DNA of 64,000 nucleotides from Shewanella surugensis (GCF_023284005.1 NZ_JAKIKS010000003.1:52629-116628); one strand, 5' to 3'. Positions 45,186-54,374 are shown, numbered from the stretch's first letter. The notes: generated by a model not told the origin, from the sequence alone. Program-made: numbers and translations.

Positions 45186-46807
45186 GCTCGGTTTTAACAT
45201 CGGCGCCTATGCCTCCCCAAACTCTATCTCCTCAAACGATGCCTGAGCCTCGGACGGTGTCGGAGGTGGAATGGTGGGTCATTATAGGGGGGCTCATTGG
45301 CGGATTCATGGCTATTTTAGACATCCAGATCATGAATTCGTCGATTAAGGTGATCCAAGGGGCGTTATCCATGAGCCAAGATCAGAGCTCTTGGCTCATG
45401 ACGTCCTATTTTACCGCAGAAATTGTAGCCATTCCGCTGGTGGGATGGCTAACCCAAGCCTTCGGCACAGGTCGATATGCACTGTATTGTATTGCGGGCT
45501 TTATTGGTGCGTCGTTTTTATGCGCTAATGCTTGGAATTTAGATTCAATGTTGGTTTTTCGCTCCTTGCAAGGATTTTGCGGTGGTGCGCTCATCCCTAT
45601 TTCTTTTCGGCTTATCATTGAATTACTGCCAGGTGAAAAGCGTCCGTTAGGCATGACAATGTTCAGTGTTGTGTCGACTTTTGCCCCAGCGATTGGACCC
45701 ACATTAGGAGGTTGGCTGACCAGTCACTTCTCTTGGAATATGATTTTTTATATCAATGTATTGCCAGGCCTTGTGTCGGCAGTGCTGATTTTTCAAGGCG
45801 TCTTATTTAAAAAAGTGCGTTGGGAAGTGGTTAGAGCAGGTGATTTCATCGGGGTGATATCGGTGATGTTGTTTTTGGGATCATTGGAAGTGATTTTAGA
45901 GAAGGGAGGGCAAGACAACTGGTTTGATAGTACGTTGATCTGCTATTTGACGGTGATTGCCAGTCTCTCTTTTGTGGTGTTTATTTATGATCAGCTCAAT
46001 TGTGATTATCCTTTGATTAATGTGCGTATGTTTAAGGATTTTAATTTTTCTTACGCCATGATGGTGTTCGCTATGCTGGGTATGGCGATTTATGGCACCT
46101 TGTTTCTCGTACCTTATTACCTGTCTATGGTGCATGACTACAATGCGTCTCAAATTGGCTCTGTGGTGATTTGGATGGGGTTACCTCAACTGTTAGTGTT
46201 ACCTTTTATTCCAAAGCTAGTAAAAATATTAAACCTTAAGTACATGATCGCGATTGGTTTTGCTATTTTAGCTTTGAGTGCTTTCATGGACAGTCAAATG
46301 AGCATTAATTTTATGGGGGAACAGATGACCTTCTCCTTGTTTATTAGAGCGTTAGGTCAACCTTTTATCATGGTGCCGTTGGCGCTTCTGGCAACGGCCA
46401 ATGTCACTCTCAAAGACAGTGCATCTTCAGCCATCATTATTAATGTTTTTCGTAGTATTGGCGGCTCATTTGGGACCGCTGTACTGACGACCTTTTTTAT
46501 CTCTCAAGTTCATGTACACAGTAGCAATATTCAAACCAGTATCGCAGTCGGAAGCCAAGGTTATGACCATTTTATTAGCCAAGTAAAAGCCCTTGTGATG
46601 AGCAGTGCCCATGGCGCGATCAATGGCAGCGTCAGTCAAATCGCCACCTCTATTTTGGGTGATCGGATTAAACAGCAGGCTGAAATCATGGCATTCAATG
46701 ACTTATTTCTCATCATGGGCTGGCTCATGTTGGGGACCGCCGTTTGGGTTTTTCTATCCAACCGAGATTTTAAATTGTTTCGTCATATAGAGGATAAGAC
46801 GTTATGA
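45182..46807 (+). CDS. EmrB/QacA-family (DHA2) 14-TM MFS exporter
   Basis: A 541-residue transporter with about 14 hydrophobic helices. The opening helix has the MAILDIQIMNSSIKVI pattern, and WLMTSYFTAEIVAIPLVGWL matches the EmrB signature; GPTLGGWL is motif C of drug/H+ antiporters. EmrB works with a membrane-fusion protein (EmrA, here at 48561) and TolC. ATG overlaps the NRPS stop (ATGA), meaning translational coupling and a likely job in exporting the peptide product and protecting the producer. Confidence 0.9.
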   Translation: MSSVLTSAPMPPQTLSPQTMPEPRTVSEVEWWVIIGGLIGGFMAILDIQIMNSSIKVIQGALSMSQDQSSWLMTSYFTAEIVAIPLVGWLTQAFGTGRYALYCIAGFIGASFLCANAWNLDSMLVFRSLQGFCGGALIPISFRLIIELLPGEKRPLGMTMFSVVSTFAPAIGPTLGGWLTSHFSWNMIFYINVLPGLVSAVLIFQGVLFKKVRWEVVRAGDFIGVISVMLFLGSLEVILEKGGQDNWFDSTLICYLTVIASLSFVVFIYDQLNCDYPLINVRMFKDFNFSYAMMVFAMLGMAIYGTLFLVPYYLSMVHDYNASQIGSVVIWMGLPQLLVLPFIPKLVKILNLKYMIAIGFAILALSAFMDSQMSINFMGEQMTFSLFIRALGQPFIMVPLALLATANVTLKDSASSAIIINVFRSIGGSFGTAVLTTFFISQVHVHSSNIQTSIAVGSQGYDHFISQVKALVMSSAHGAINGSVSQIATSILGDRIKQQAEIMAFNDLFLIMGWLMLGTAVWVFLSNRDFKLFRHIEDKTL

Positions 46808-47415
46808 ATGAATCAAATCAAAGCCACCTTTTACGCTATCTCACGAGTCGAAATGCACTGGAAACCATTCTTTTTCCTATCGTGATCTATAGCTTACTTT
46901 TTTGGAGCTTAGGGGCGGGATGGGCCGTCATCGGTACCGCAGCTTATGGTGTGTGTGTTGCACTCATACGCGAGGAAAACAGTTCGATTTCGGTGGTATT
47001 ACTTTTACTCTTTTCCGGCGGATTCCATTACGCCTTTTCGAAAGGCTTCACGCCTTTAGGGATCAGCGAAGAGAGTGTTTTCCTATCGGTGACCAGTGCG
47101 CTGACGACGATCGTCGTATTCAGTGTCTATTCGATAATAAATCGTCCTATTATCAGGGTATTAGCAGAATCTGGTATGCCTCAGTTAAAAAGCTTGCCCA
47201 TACACGGTACGCGTTTATACAACCGAGTTTGGCATGAAGTGTCTTTGGTGTGGATTATCGCGACGATATTTAAATTATTAGCCGTGTTGGTTTGTTATAA
47301 GGAAGGGCTTAATAGTATGGATTTTCTTGTGTTTTTGTTTAGCTGGCCTTACACCTTAGCACTCATTGCCTTTAGTGTTAAATGGCCTAAGAAGCGTTGG
47401 CAGCATGATGTATAA
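46804..47415 (+). CDS. Hypothetical integral membrane protein (VC0807-like)
   Basis: A 203-residue protein with about six hydrophobic helices and a cytosolic-looking N-terminus (NESNQSHLLRYLTSRNALE). It resembles the VC0807 family of small membrane proteins without known function. Its ATG overlaps the stop of the exporter gene by four bases, so it is translated with it. Role in the cluster unknown: it may help transport or self-protection. Confidence 0.6.
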   Translation: MNESNQSHLLRYLTSRNALETILFPIVIYSLLFWSLGAGWAVIGTAAYGVCVALIREENSSISVVLLLLFSGGFHYAFSKGFTPLGISEESVFLSVTSALTTIVVFSVYSIINRPIIRVLAESGMPQLKSLPIHGTRLYNRVWHEVSLVWIIATIFKLLAVLVCYKEGLNSMDFLVFLFSWPYTLALIAFSVKWPKKRWQHDV

Positions 47416-47471
47416 CATGCGGTTTTATGTGTTATTTGACTCTTTTAATTATCATTAATAGGTGGAAGATT

Positions 47472-48488
47472 ATGGAACAGACAATCAATCAATCCGTTGT
47501 ATTGGCGCAGCACCCTAAAGGTTCAGTGATACTGGCCGATTTTCGCATCGAGAAGCAAGTACTTCCAGCACTTAACGAGGGGGAAATACTAATCGAGAAT
47601 CACTGGTTGTCTATCGATCCTTATGTGCGTCCTAGACTCAATAAAGACATGTCAATGGTGAACCCCATTCCTTTAGGCGGGGTGATCCAGGGGGAAGCAA
47701 TTGGTTTTATCATTGAGTCTAAAAATCCACAGGTTGCCGCAGGGCAATGGGTCTTTCTACTGTCTACTTGGCAGCGTTATTTTGTGACTAATGGGAAGAA
47801 TACGATTATTTTACCTTTGCCAGACAGCCCGTTACCTAAATCTGTTTTCTTAGGGCCGGTAGGCACGGCGGGTCGCGCCGCTTATTTTGGCATGGATCGG
47901 ATTGCTAGACCTAAAGCCGGTGAGACGGTGGTGATTTCAGCGGCGTCAGGTGCGGTGGGGTCGATTGCGGGGCAGATTGCTAAGATGGCCGGAGCGCATG
48001 TGGTGGGGATTGCGGGGGGAGACAAAAAGTGCCGCTATGTGGTTGATACATTAGGCTTTGATGCCTGTGTGGATTATAAGACTAAGGATTTTAAAGTGCA
48101 GTTACGTCAAGCCTGTCAAGAAGGAGTCGATGTGTACTTTGAAAATGTGGGGGGTAAGATCGCCACGTTTGTGGCTCAGCTGCTTAACGAAGGTGCACGG
48201 GTGCCAGTTTGTGGCAATATTTCAGAATACAATAAGGGCGGGGACATGAAAACATCTGGACCTGAGCAATTCTTCCAGTCCTTACCATCAGCGCCCCATG
48301 CCCAGTTCTTTTTAGTGACCCAGTGGCTCAAAGATTATCCAGAGTCCGATGCATGGTTGTTGCATGCGGTTGAGTCTGGGCAGATTAAATATCGTGAAAC
48401 CATGCATGCTGGGCTTGAACAAGCTCCACAGGCGTTTATTGATTTGTTTGACGGGCTCAATATGGGAAAACAGTTGGTCAAAATTTAG
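47472..48488 (+). CDS. NADP-dependent MDR oxidoreductase (prostaglandin/LTB4 reductase family)
   Basis: A 338-residue medium-chain reductase from ATG 47472, six bases after AGGTGGA; an in-frame ATG 45 bases upstream has no ribosome site. It has the family pattern SIDPYVRPRL near residue 45, GPVGTAGRAAYFGM, and the nucleotide motif AASGAVGSIAGQIAK, but no zinc ligands. Such enzymes reduce the C=C bond of alpha,beta-unsaturated ketones. The PKS module has DH but no enoyl-reductase domain, so this could act in trans as the enoyl reductase or as a tailoring enzyme; that is inference. It may equally be a neighbour with a detox role (CurA/YncB-like). Confidence 0.85.
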   Translation: MEQTINQSVVLAQHPKGSVILADFRIEKQVLPALNEGEILIENHWLSIDPYVRPRLNKDMSMVNPIPLGGVIQGEAIGFIIESKNPQVAAGQWVFLLSTWQRYFVTNGKNTIILPLPDSPLPKSVFLGPVGTAGRAAYFGMDRIARPKAGETVVISAASGAVGSIAGQIAKMAGAHVVGIAGGDKKCRYVVDTLGFDACVDYKTKDFKVQLRQACQEGVDVYFENVGGKIATFVAQLLNEGARVPVCGNISEYNKGGDMKTSGPEQFFQSLPSAPHAQFFLVTQWLKDYPESDAWLLHAVESGQIKYRETMHAGLEQAPQAFIDLFDGLNMGKQLVKI

Positions 48489-48560
48489 GGGGATTTGCTG
48501 GCAGTGAGCGCTGCCAGTAGGAATCACAGAAATGTTTGATGGCTTGAAGTTGGAAATATC

Positions 48561-49571
48561 ATGAAAAAATACATTAAACAAATATCGCTGCTGTTGATAT
48601 TAGGGGTTTTGGTAACTGGTTTTGGTTATTGGTTTAGTTATGGCCGTCATTTTCAAACAACGGATAATGCGTATGTGACGAATGACATCACCAAGTTGAG
48701 TGCGAGGACCACTGGGGTGGTAGTCGAGTCATATATTCATGATAATCAACCGGTAAAAAAAGGGCAGCTATTGGTCGTATTAGATAATAGAGATCAGCTG
48801 GTGACGTTACAAAAAATGCAGGCGAATGTTGCTCAAGTGTCTTCAGAGATCGACAATGCTAAAGCAGAATCTCAAATGCAAATCAGTAAGGTGGCAGAAT
48901 TTCAATCCCAAACTAAGTTAGATCTCGCTAATAAAGGTTATACGAAGCAGCAATATCAACGGTATTTAAAATTACTCAAAAAGAACTTTGTTGCTCAAGG
49001 TGATGTGGATAATGAAAAATTGAAATATACCCAAGCAGATATTCAATATAAAAAAGACAGTGAAAGCTTGAAAACCCAGCAAGATCAATTAACAGTATTA
49101 GCAAGTAAGGTAAAGCAATCACAAGCCAGTTTGGCTGAAGTGCAAGCTAATTTAGAACAAGCTAAGTTAGATTTAAGTTATACCCGTATTGTTTCGCCCA
49201 TCGACGGGATTATAAGTGATCGAAGTGAACAAGTGGGGACGATGGTGCAATCAGGGCAAACTATCGCCAGCATTGTGTCGGCAAGGCCCGTTTGGATTGT
49301 GGCAAACTTTAAAGAAACCCAGCGCTCACAGATGAAGATAGGTCAACCGGTTGATATCCACCTTGATGCTTATTCAGACCGTGATTTTCAAGGTAAGGTG
49401 AGCAGTGTTTCACCCGCAACAGGTTCAACCTTTGCGCTGTTACCGCTTGATAACGCGACGGGTAATTTCACTAAGGTGGTTCAACGTCTGCCTGTGCGTA
49501 TTGCATTTGATCAGCCTGAGCATTTAGCCAGTGGCTTGTCCGCAACGGTAACTGTGGATACTCGCCATTAG
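48561..49571 (+). CDS. EmrA/HlyD-type membrane fusion protein
   Basis: A 336-residue periplasmic adaptor: one N-terminal membrane helix (residues ~6-26), a lipoyl-like beta domain (TTDNAYVTNDITKLSARTTG), a long coiled-coil hairpin (~75-205) and the second half-motif (LSYTRIVSPIDGIISDRSEQVGTMV), ending in beta-barrel sequence. It bridges the EmrB-like pump at 45182 and a TolC channel. The two pump genes are separated by a membrane protein gene and a reductase gene. Last gene of the plus-strand cluster. Confidence 0.92.
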   Translation: MKKYIKQISLLLILGVLVTGFGYWFSYGRHFQTTDNAYVTNDITKLSARTTGVVVESYIHDNQPVKKGQLLVVLDNRDQLVTLQKMQANVAQVSSEIDNAKAESQMQISKVAEFQSQTKLDLANKGYTKQQYQRYLKLLKKNFVAQGDVDNEKLKYTQADIQYKKDSESLKTQQDQLTVLASKVKQSQASLAEVQANLEQAKLDLSYTRIVSPIDGIISDRSEQVGTMVQSGQTIASIVSARPVWIVANFKETQRSQMKIGQPVDIHLDAYSDRDFQGKVSSVSPATGSTFALLPLDNATGNFTKVVQRLPVRIAFDQPEHLASGLSATVTVDTRH

Positions 49572-49872
49572 TGTTAAGTCGATAAATGAGGAGCTTATAC
49601 CCAAATTACAGCCTATCTTCGAATCTATGAGCATTTGATTAGGGGACTGGATAGGGTTCAAAGGACTTTACAAGTCCGACAATACTTGGGGGCATGAGCA
49701 TCAGCATGAATGGTTTTATTTTTTTCTTATTCCTTCGTACGCGAAGATTGAGCATTTCGACAGCTGTGCGTTATCGTTGATGTAAGTCTTTAAACATAGC
49801 CCACTGGCTTATTGAGGATAGTCTACAATAAGCCGGTGGTTTGTTGACTCACTTGAACTTGGAATAATGGCG
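49572..49872. terminator. Gap after the biosynthetic operon with terminator-like hairpin
   Basis: CCACTGGCTTATTG (49801-49814) pairs with CAATAAGCCGGTGG (49826-49839) with one G-T position, between the convergent fusion-protein and MFS genes. There is no T run longer than three. The rest of the gap shows no gene; a small palindrome CTTCGTACGCGAAG lies near 49734-49747. Confidence 0.5.
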
Positions 49873-51174
49873 TTAGATGGATGACTCATTTGTTACAGTT
49901 CGCTCAGATTTTATCATCGAAAACCCGATACACATGGCAATTCCATAGCTAAGAGGTATTAAGAATAACATGATATGAAATTCTTTTAGATCAGGATAAA
50001 GACTCGACATATCAAACCATTTAAATAAACCCGCAATAAAAAGCAGGGCAAGTGCGCCGCCCAAGTTTGAACAGACGCTATTGATGCTCAGCGCAAAAGA
50101 TTGTTTCTCTGCTGGGGCGAGATCGGCAGTAATGGACACGGATGTGACAATAAATCCACTCACAACGCCTAAAAAACACAACAATAATAAGGTTGTGACA
50201 TTGTTGGTTGGCGAATAAATGACCAGTGCACTAATGAATAATCCAAGTCCACTCACATAGGTTAATAATATTGAGCGTGTCTGGTAAAAGGTTGTCGTGA
50301 GCCAGCCAGCAAAAGGAGAGCCAATAATGTAACCGACAAAAACGGCCGCTGTCGATGATTTGGCATAGATATTACTGGCCCCGAGTTTATCAGACATAAA
50401 GGGCAGTAACCAAGATGAGTAAAACGACACCATAGGCAGACCATGAAACAGGACATAGGCATAGGATTTCGCTAAATTGGGATGATTTGTTGCATGAGAG
50501 TGCGTTGATTGCTCGGTTAATCCAATATGATCAATTGGGTGAGTAATGGGCTCACCGTGCCGGATCTGAAAGAACAGTAAAATGAGCATCGTGATGGCAA
50601 GGATACTCGGAATCACAGTGAATAACTGTAATGCGTAGCTGGGGCCATAAGTCTTAGAAAGTGGCATAAAGAGTAAGCTGGCTAAAATAGCGGCCACTCC
50701 ACCGAGACCAAAAATAAGGCCAGAAGCTAAGGGATACAAGGTTTGCTTAAACAATTTTTTAGCGACAAATAAACTAAAGACTAAAGCAAAACTGGAGGCA
50801 ATGCCCATGAGTAATAATGCCAAGGACATGACATAAAAGTCTCTTGAGCTTGCTAATAATAAAATGGCGATAATGTGCAGTAATAATACTACCAATAAGG
50901 TCAATAGATAAGATAATCGATTAATGATGAGTCCCGCGACGGGTTGAAAACAAACAAAGGCAATCCAAAAAATAAATAGTACCACATTAAATTGCACAGA
51001 GGATAGATGGGCTGAGCCGCTATCATTCATTGCAGGCACGGCAATACTGGGGATGATGCGGAACATATATTGATGAAAATAAAAACCTAAAGACAGTAAC
51101 CAAACAAGCATTAATGACGATATTCTAAACCGAGGAACATTTTTATAAGCGATGACATCGGTGTTATTGACCAT
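49873..51174 (-). CDS. MFS transporter
   Basis: A 433-residue transporter with 12 hydrophobic helices in two halves separated by a charged loop rich in His (HSHATNHPN) near residue 235. ATG 51174 lies eight bases after GAGAAAGG, while the in-frame ATG 51180 is only two bases from it, so I favour the later one. The pattern resembles sugar-acid or amino-acid importers (GudP/ExuT/Pht-like) rather than drug exporters. Substrate unknown. It is convergent with the biosynthetic operon and need not belong to it. Confidence 0.8.
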   Translation of the reverse strand: MVNNTDVIAYKNVPRFRISSLMLVWLLSLGFYFHQYMFRIIPSIAVPAMNDSGSAHLSSVQFNVVLFIFWIAFVCFQPVAGLIINRLSYLLTLLVVLLLHIIAILLLASSRDFYVMSLALLLMGIASSFALVFSLFVAKKLFKQTLYPLASGLIFGLGGVAAILASLLFMPLSKTYGPSYALQLFTVIPSILAITMLILLFFQIRHGEPITHPIDHIGLTEQSTHSHATNHPNLAKSYAYVLFHGLPMVSFYSSWLLPFMSDKLGASNIYAKSSTAAVFVGYIIGSPFAGWLTTTFYQTRSILLTYVSGLGLFISALVIYSPTNNVTTLLLLCFLGVVSGFIVTSVSITADLAPAEKQSFALSINSVCSNLGGALALLFIAGLFKWFDMSSLYPDLKEFHIMLFLIPLSYGIAMCIGFSMIKSERTVTNESSI

Positions 51175-51413
51175 AGGCATAACCTTTCTCTTTGTTGTCG
51201 GCTATTGACTGAAATGCTAGGCGGCATCACCTACGCCGCGATTAAAACGTGTTTATTTCGAACACCGTTTAACCACGAAAGATCAACCGTCTCTAACATC
51301 ATAGGATATTTTTTTGAATATATACCTGCGATCCTGCATCTTCAATGAGTTTGGGTATAGAACAAATAGAGAGGAGGTTGAGCGTCATCATACTCATACC
51401 TGCTTATTAAACA

Positions 51414-51448
51414 AGCCCTGAGAATAGGATTCTTCAGGGCTATTTTTT
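51414..51448 (+). terminator. Terminator-like hairpin
   Basis: AGCCCTGA (51414-51421) pairs with TCAGGGCT (51434-51441), followed by A and six T. The T-run is on the plus strand, but it lies directly downstream of the minus-strand hemolysin gene and may act in both directions. Confidence 0.65.
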
Positions 51449-51473
51449 GACTCGATTGAAGAGGACGGTGGTA

Positions 51474-52733
51474 TTAGTTTGTTTGATTTTTAAAGACGAA
51501 ACTCGATAAAGCACTATTGACAATCTGCTGGGCGATAATACTGTGTGTTTTAGTACTTGGATGTGTCACGCCCCAAAATAAATAACTGTCGGAGCCGTTG
51601 ACAGTACACTCTGAGCGTAAGGCATGGGTCTGTAAATAATCACTAGAGGCACTGCGGTTAATGTCTAAGCAAGAGTCGGTGACATTACTCAGTCCATAAC
51701 TTTGTGGAGAATCAATCACCTCTTCGAATAGATTATAGGTATCATATAAAACAAAGTTATAACCTTGAGCTTGATAATTGGCGACTTGGTTCTTGATAAA
51801 AGCATTATATTCAGATATTTTATTTTTCACCTCAATCGCTTCTGCTGCACTGGTATATTTAAACTGAGGAGCATGACTGGCATCGGGTAAGTTCAACACC
51901 ACCATATTGGTGATGCCACTGTCAATGAGCTTTTCGATAATCTCGGTAAAATCGCCACTGACTTCAGCCACGCTGCGGTTATAGTTAACAAAGTCATTCA
52001 GTCCAAATTCTAATGTGACTAAGCTGTCTTTAGGATCGTAATTTTCAGCCAGCTGCATGTATTGAACATATGAGTCAACTTGCTCGGTGACACCGGGTAA
52101 AATGACATATTGATCTTCACCTGCTGCGCCGCTAATCGCCCAGTTATATTGGGGGAGTCCCATTTTTTGAGCTAAATATTCTGTCCAGACATAGCCATTA
52201 GAAAAGTGACCTAAAAACCAAGAGTTATCATTAGGGAATAACCATTGCGATGCATTATACAAATTACCTGTATCTGAAATACTGTCGCCAAAGCTTACTA
52301 TTTTGTTCACCAAGCTTTTATCATCATTATCACTGCTAATGTCATTGGTCCAAATGGTTTGGTTATAGGAAAAGCGAGTATCGGCGGCAAAAAATGTGAT
52401 GTCGGCTGCTGTGTAATCGGTATCTAATGTTTTTTCACAACGTTCACGTAAGGTTTCTTGGCTGGTTTGGGTATAGAACATATTTTTCCAAGAGAGACTC
52501 GAATACCAATAACCTTTGACTTTGTAATAGCTTCCATTATCGTTTAATCCCCACTCCCAATCGGTGGCAACGTCATCATGACTATCGGCAGGTCGATACC
52601 AGCAGCGTAAATAGGTGGTGGTTTCTTTTGTTTGTAATTGATTGATCTGCGAATTCGATAAGGTACTGTTAGCCGCAAAACTATAAAACGGAAATAAGCA
52701 TAATGTGAGGTATAGGGAGGTTTTTAGATTCAT
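51474..52733 (-). CDS. tlh: Thermolabile hemolysin-type GDSL lipase/phospholipase
   Basis: A 419-residue secreted lipolytic enzyme. ATG 52733 follows GGAGAG, while an upstream in-frame start would add 11 non-signal residues. A signal peptide is followed by the ~110-residue N-terminal domain typical of Vibrio TLH (YLRCWYRPADSHDDVATDW) and the SGNH hydrolase domain with Ser151 in SFGDSISDTGN, block III FGLNDF, and THPST with the catalytic His. In Vibrio homologues the triad Asp precedes this His as WDVTHP; here it reads WGVTHP, so Asp is replaced by Gly. Activity may be weaker, dyad-based or lost. It is on its own transcript. Confidence 0.88.
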   Translation of the reverse strand: MNLKTSLYLTLCLFPFYSFAANSTLSNSQINQLQTKETTTYLRCWYRPADSHDDVATDWEWGLNDNGSYYKVKGYWYSSLSWKNMFYTQTSQETLRERCEKTLDTDYTAADITFFAADTRFSYNQTIWTNDISSDNDDKSLVNKIVSFGDSISDTGNLYNASQWLFPNDNSWFLGHFSNGYVWTEYLAQKMGLPQYNWAISGAAGEDQYVILPGVTEQVDSYVQYMQLAENYDPKDSLVTLEFGLNDFVNYNRSVAEVSGDFTEIIEKLIDSGITNMVVLNLPDASHAPQFKYTSAAEAIEVKNKISEYNAFIKNQVANYQAQGYNFVLYDTYNLFEEVIDSPQSYGLSNVTDSCLDINRSASSDYLQTHALRSECTVNGSDSYLFWGVTHPSTKTHSIIAQQIVNSALSSFVFKNQTN

Positions 52734-53020
52734 ATTGAGGGTCTCTCCAGGTGAAGTGCAGGCCAATAATCTTGTTAATGTTGAGCCTGAATGATTATTT
52801 GTGGGTGTTATTTATCATCTTGGGAACTTATTTTATTTTTTAATTTATTAGTATTGTCTAATGCAATTGATAACAAGTTAAAGCGAAGAGCGCCAAGTTT
52901 TTTTCGAGCTTTAGCTCTAAATTAGGGTAAGTGTGGTGTTATATGTCTTTTTTGATGTATTTACTTTGTTGTTTGGTGATTATTTTGTTTTAGATTGTTT
53001 GTTTTACGTTTTTATTATGG

Positions 53021-53059
53021 GTGTGATTGAATGTGATTGAATGTGATTGAATGTGATTG
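53021..53059. repeat. Four 10-bp direct repeats
   Basis: GTGATTGAAT is repeated four times in tandem (last copy ends GTGATTG). It lies in the 550-base AT-rich gap (52734-53287) between the hemolysin and DUF2919 genes; the rest of the gap holds no convincing gene. It may be simple slippage or spaced binding sites. Confidence 0.85.
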
Positions 53060-53287
53060 CGGGTTGATGCGCCTTGAATTGAACCATTTGGCGTGCTATG
53101 AAATGAGTGTTTCAATCGATTTACGTCAATTAGTAGGGGTGTTAAGCGGAGATCTGAATGCGATCTGTTTGGTTTTTTTACGCTTGGAGAGCAACAGAGC
53201 ATTGAAATAACAGAAAGGAGCACCATCTCTATATTCTTGGGAATAAGCCCAATTTTATTTTTTAGACGTTGATGGACAGGTGGTAGT

Positions 53288-53752
53288 TTGAATTTTAGTC
53301 ATATTCGCTGGCTCGATGAAAAAGGCCATATAAAACCGCCGATTTATCTTTACGGCATGTTAATTTTTATTGCGCGAGGTTGGTGTATTTGGATTGCATC
53401 ATTAACTCAAGCCAGCGATAGGGCTGGATTAGTGACATTGATTTATCCCCAAAAAGCTGATTTTATTATGTCTTTGATCGCTGGTTTAGGCGCCGTACTC
53501 ATCTATTTTTTAGTGATAGCAGAGCGAAAACGTAAGCCTGAATGGCTACGGGGTCTTTTTTGTCAGATTAAAGTGCTGCTGCTGGGGCTATTAATATTAG
53601 ATGGTGGCTTATTGATTGCTCGAGTGATGAGCGCTCATTATTTATACAGCTGGAGTATTGGACTCGATGGTTTATTCTTGTTTTGGAGTGGCTTGTATCT
53701 ATTCAAATCAAAGCGATTATCGCATTACTTGTCTGATTGGAAAGTCTCTTAA
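53288..53752 (+). CDS. DUF2919 family membrane protein
   Basis: A 154-residue inner-membrane protein with four hydrophobic helices, starting on TTG 53288 seven bases after AGGTGG. The opening (DEKGHIKPPIYLYGMLIFIARGW) fits DUF2919 (E. coli YfeZ). Function unknown. It is convergent with the ydbL-like gene, and a 13-bp perfect hairpin separates them. Confidence 0.8.
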   Translation: MNFSHIRWLDEKGHIKPPIYLYGMLIFIARGWCIWIASLTQASDRAGLVTLIYPQKADFIMSLIAGLGAVLIYFLVIAERKRKPEWLRGLFCQIKVLLLGLLILDGGLLIARVMSAHYLYSWSIGLDGLFLFWSGLYLFKSKRLSHYLSDWKVS

Positions 53753-53763
53753 AAGCAGAGGCT

Positions 53764-53812
53764 AGTCATTTGTCGACTCCTAGAATCCTACCTCTGGGCT
53801 CGACAAATGACT
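53764..53812. terminator. Bidirectional terminator-like inverted repeat
   Basis: AGTCATTTGTCGA (53764-53776) is perfectly inverted as TCGACAAATGACT (53800-53812) around a 23-base loop. It lies between convergent genes. Confidence 0.65.
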
Positions 53813-53825
53813 TAGGTTATGGTCA

Positions 53826-54146
53826 CTATTTTCTTACCCACTTTCCTTGCTTATTTTTAACGAATTGGCCTTTCTTTGTGGCAGAAATGGCTTTTTTTGC
53901 GGCTAAATTGGCCACTTCATTGAGTGTGATAGCATTCTTTTTGGCAATTTTTTGATAAGAACTACGGCGTTCAGCATTGACTCTGTTTATCAATTTATTG
54001 GCTTCGGGACTGGCTTTGACGACCCCTAGATAGCCATTTTGTTGTTCGCCCACCATGCCTTGATTTTTGGCATCTTGTAAAGAAATGGCGAAGGCATTAA
54101 TACTCAATAGTAATGCGGTAAAAAAGACGAGGACTTGAGTTTTCAT
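53826..54146 (-). CDS. ydbL: YdbL-like DUF1318 periplasmic protein
   Basis: A 106-residue exported protein from ATG 54146, seven bases after GGAG; the in-frame ATG four codons earlier overlaps that site. Signal peptide (VLVFFTALLLSINAFA), then the DUF1318 pattern: LQDAKNQGMVGEQQNGYLG, VNAERRSSYQKIAKKN. In E. coli ydbL lies in the ydbH-ynbE-ydbL operon, part of the AsmA-like phospholipid transport system, where YdbL modulates the YdbH-YnbE pair. Here it follows ynbE by 27 bases, but ydbH is 2 kb away beyond a LysR-LysE pair. Confidence 0.88.
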   Translation of the reverse strand: MKTQVLVFFTALLLSINAFAISLQDAKNQGMVGEQQNGYLGVVKASPEANKLINRVNAERRSSYQKIAKKNAITLNEVANLAAKKAISATKKGQFVKNKQGKWVRK

Positions 54147-54173
54147 GAAAAGCTCCATTTTGTTTGGTTAATA

Positions 54174-54374
54174 TTAAAATAATTCATCATTAGTGAGTAG
54201 CTGATCGAGCTCTTTATCGACTTTGATTTTTATTTCGTGTTCAATTTTGACATTAAGATTGATCACTATCGGTTTATCGGGTGGTGCCAGTTTAATTGTT
54301 GGTGTACAAGCGCTTATGGTCAGTAAGACCATAAAGCCGATGAGTTTTTTGTGTGTGAACACCATTCTGTTCAT
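54174..54374 (-). CDS. ynbE: YnbE-like outer-membrane lipoprotein
   Basis: A 66-residue lipoprotein with lipobox (LTISAC) and the YnbE core CTPTIKLAPPDKPIVINLNVKIEHEIKIKVD. It starts on ATG after TAAGGAAA. In E. coli YnbE is the outer-membrane partner that stacks onto the YdbH bridge to carry phospholipids across the periplasm. It is followed by ydbL on the same strand. Short size is normal for the family. Confidence 0.9.
   Translation of the reverse strand: MNRMVFTHKKLIGFMVLLTISACTPTIKLAPPDKPIVINLNVKIEHEIKIKVDKELDQLLTNDELF

Noticed and set aside
46902..47237. 111-codon open frame inside the membrane-protein gene of the cluster
   Set aside because: Overlaps a convincing, translationally coupled gene in another frame and has no membrane or family pattern.
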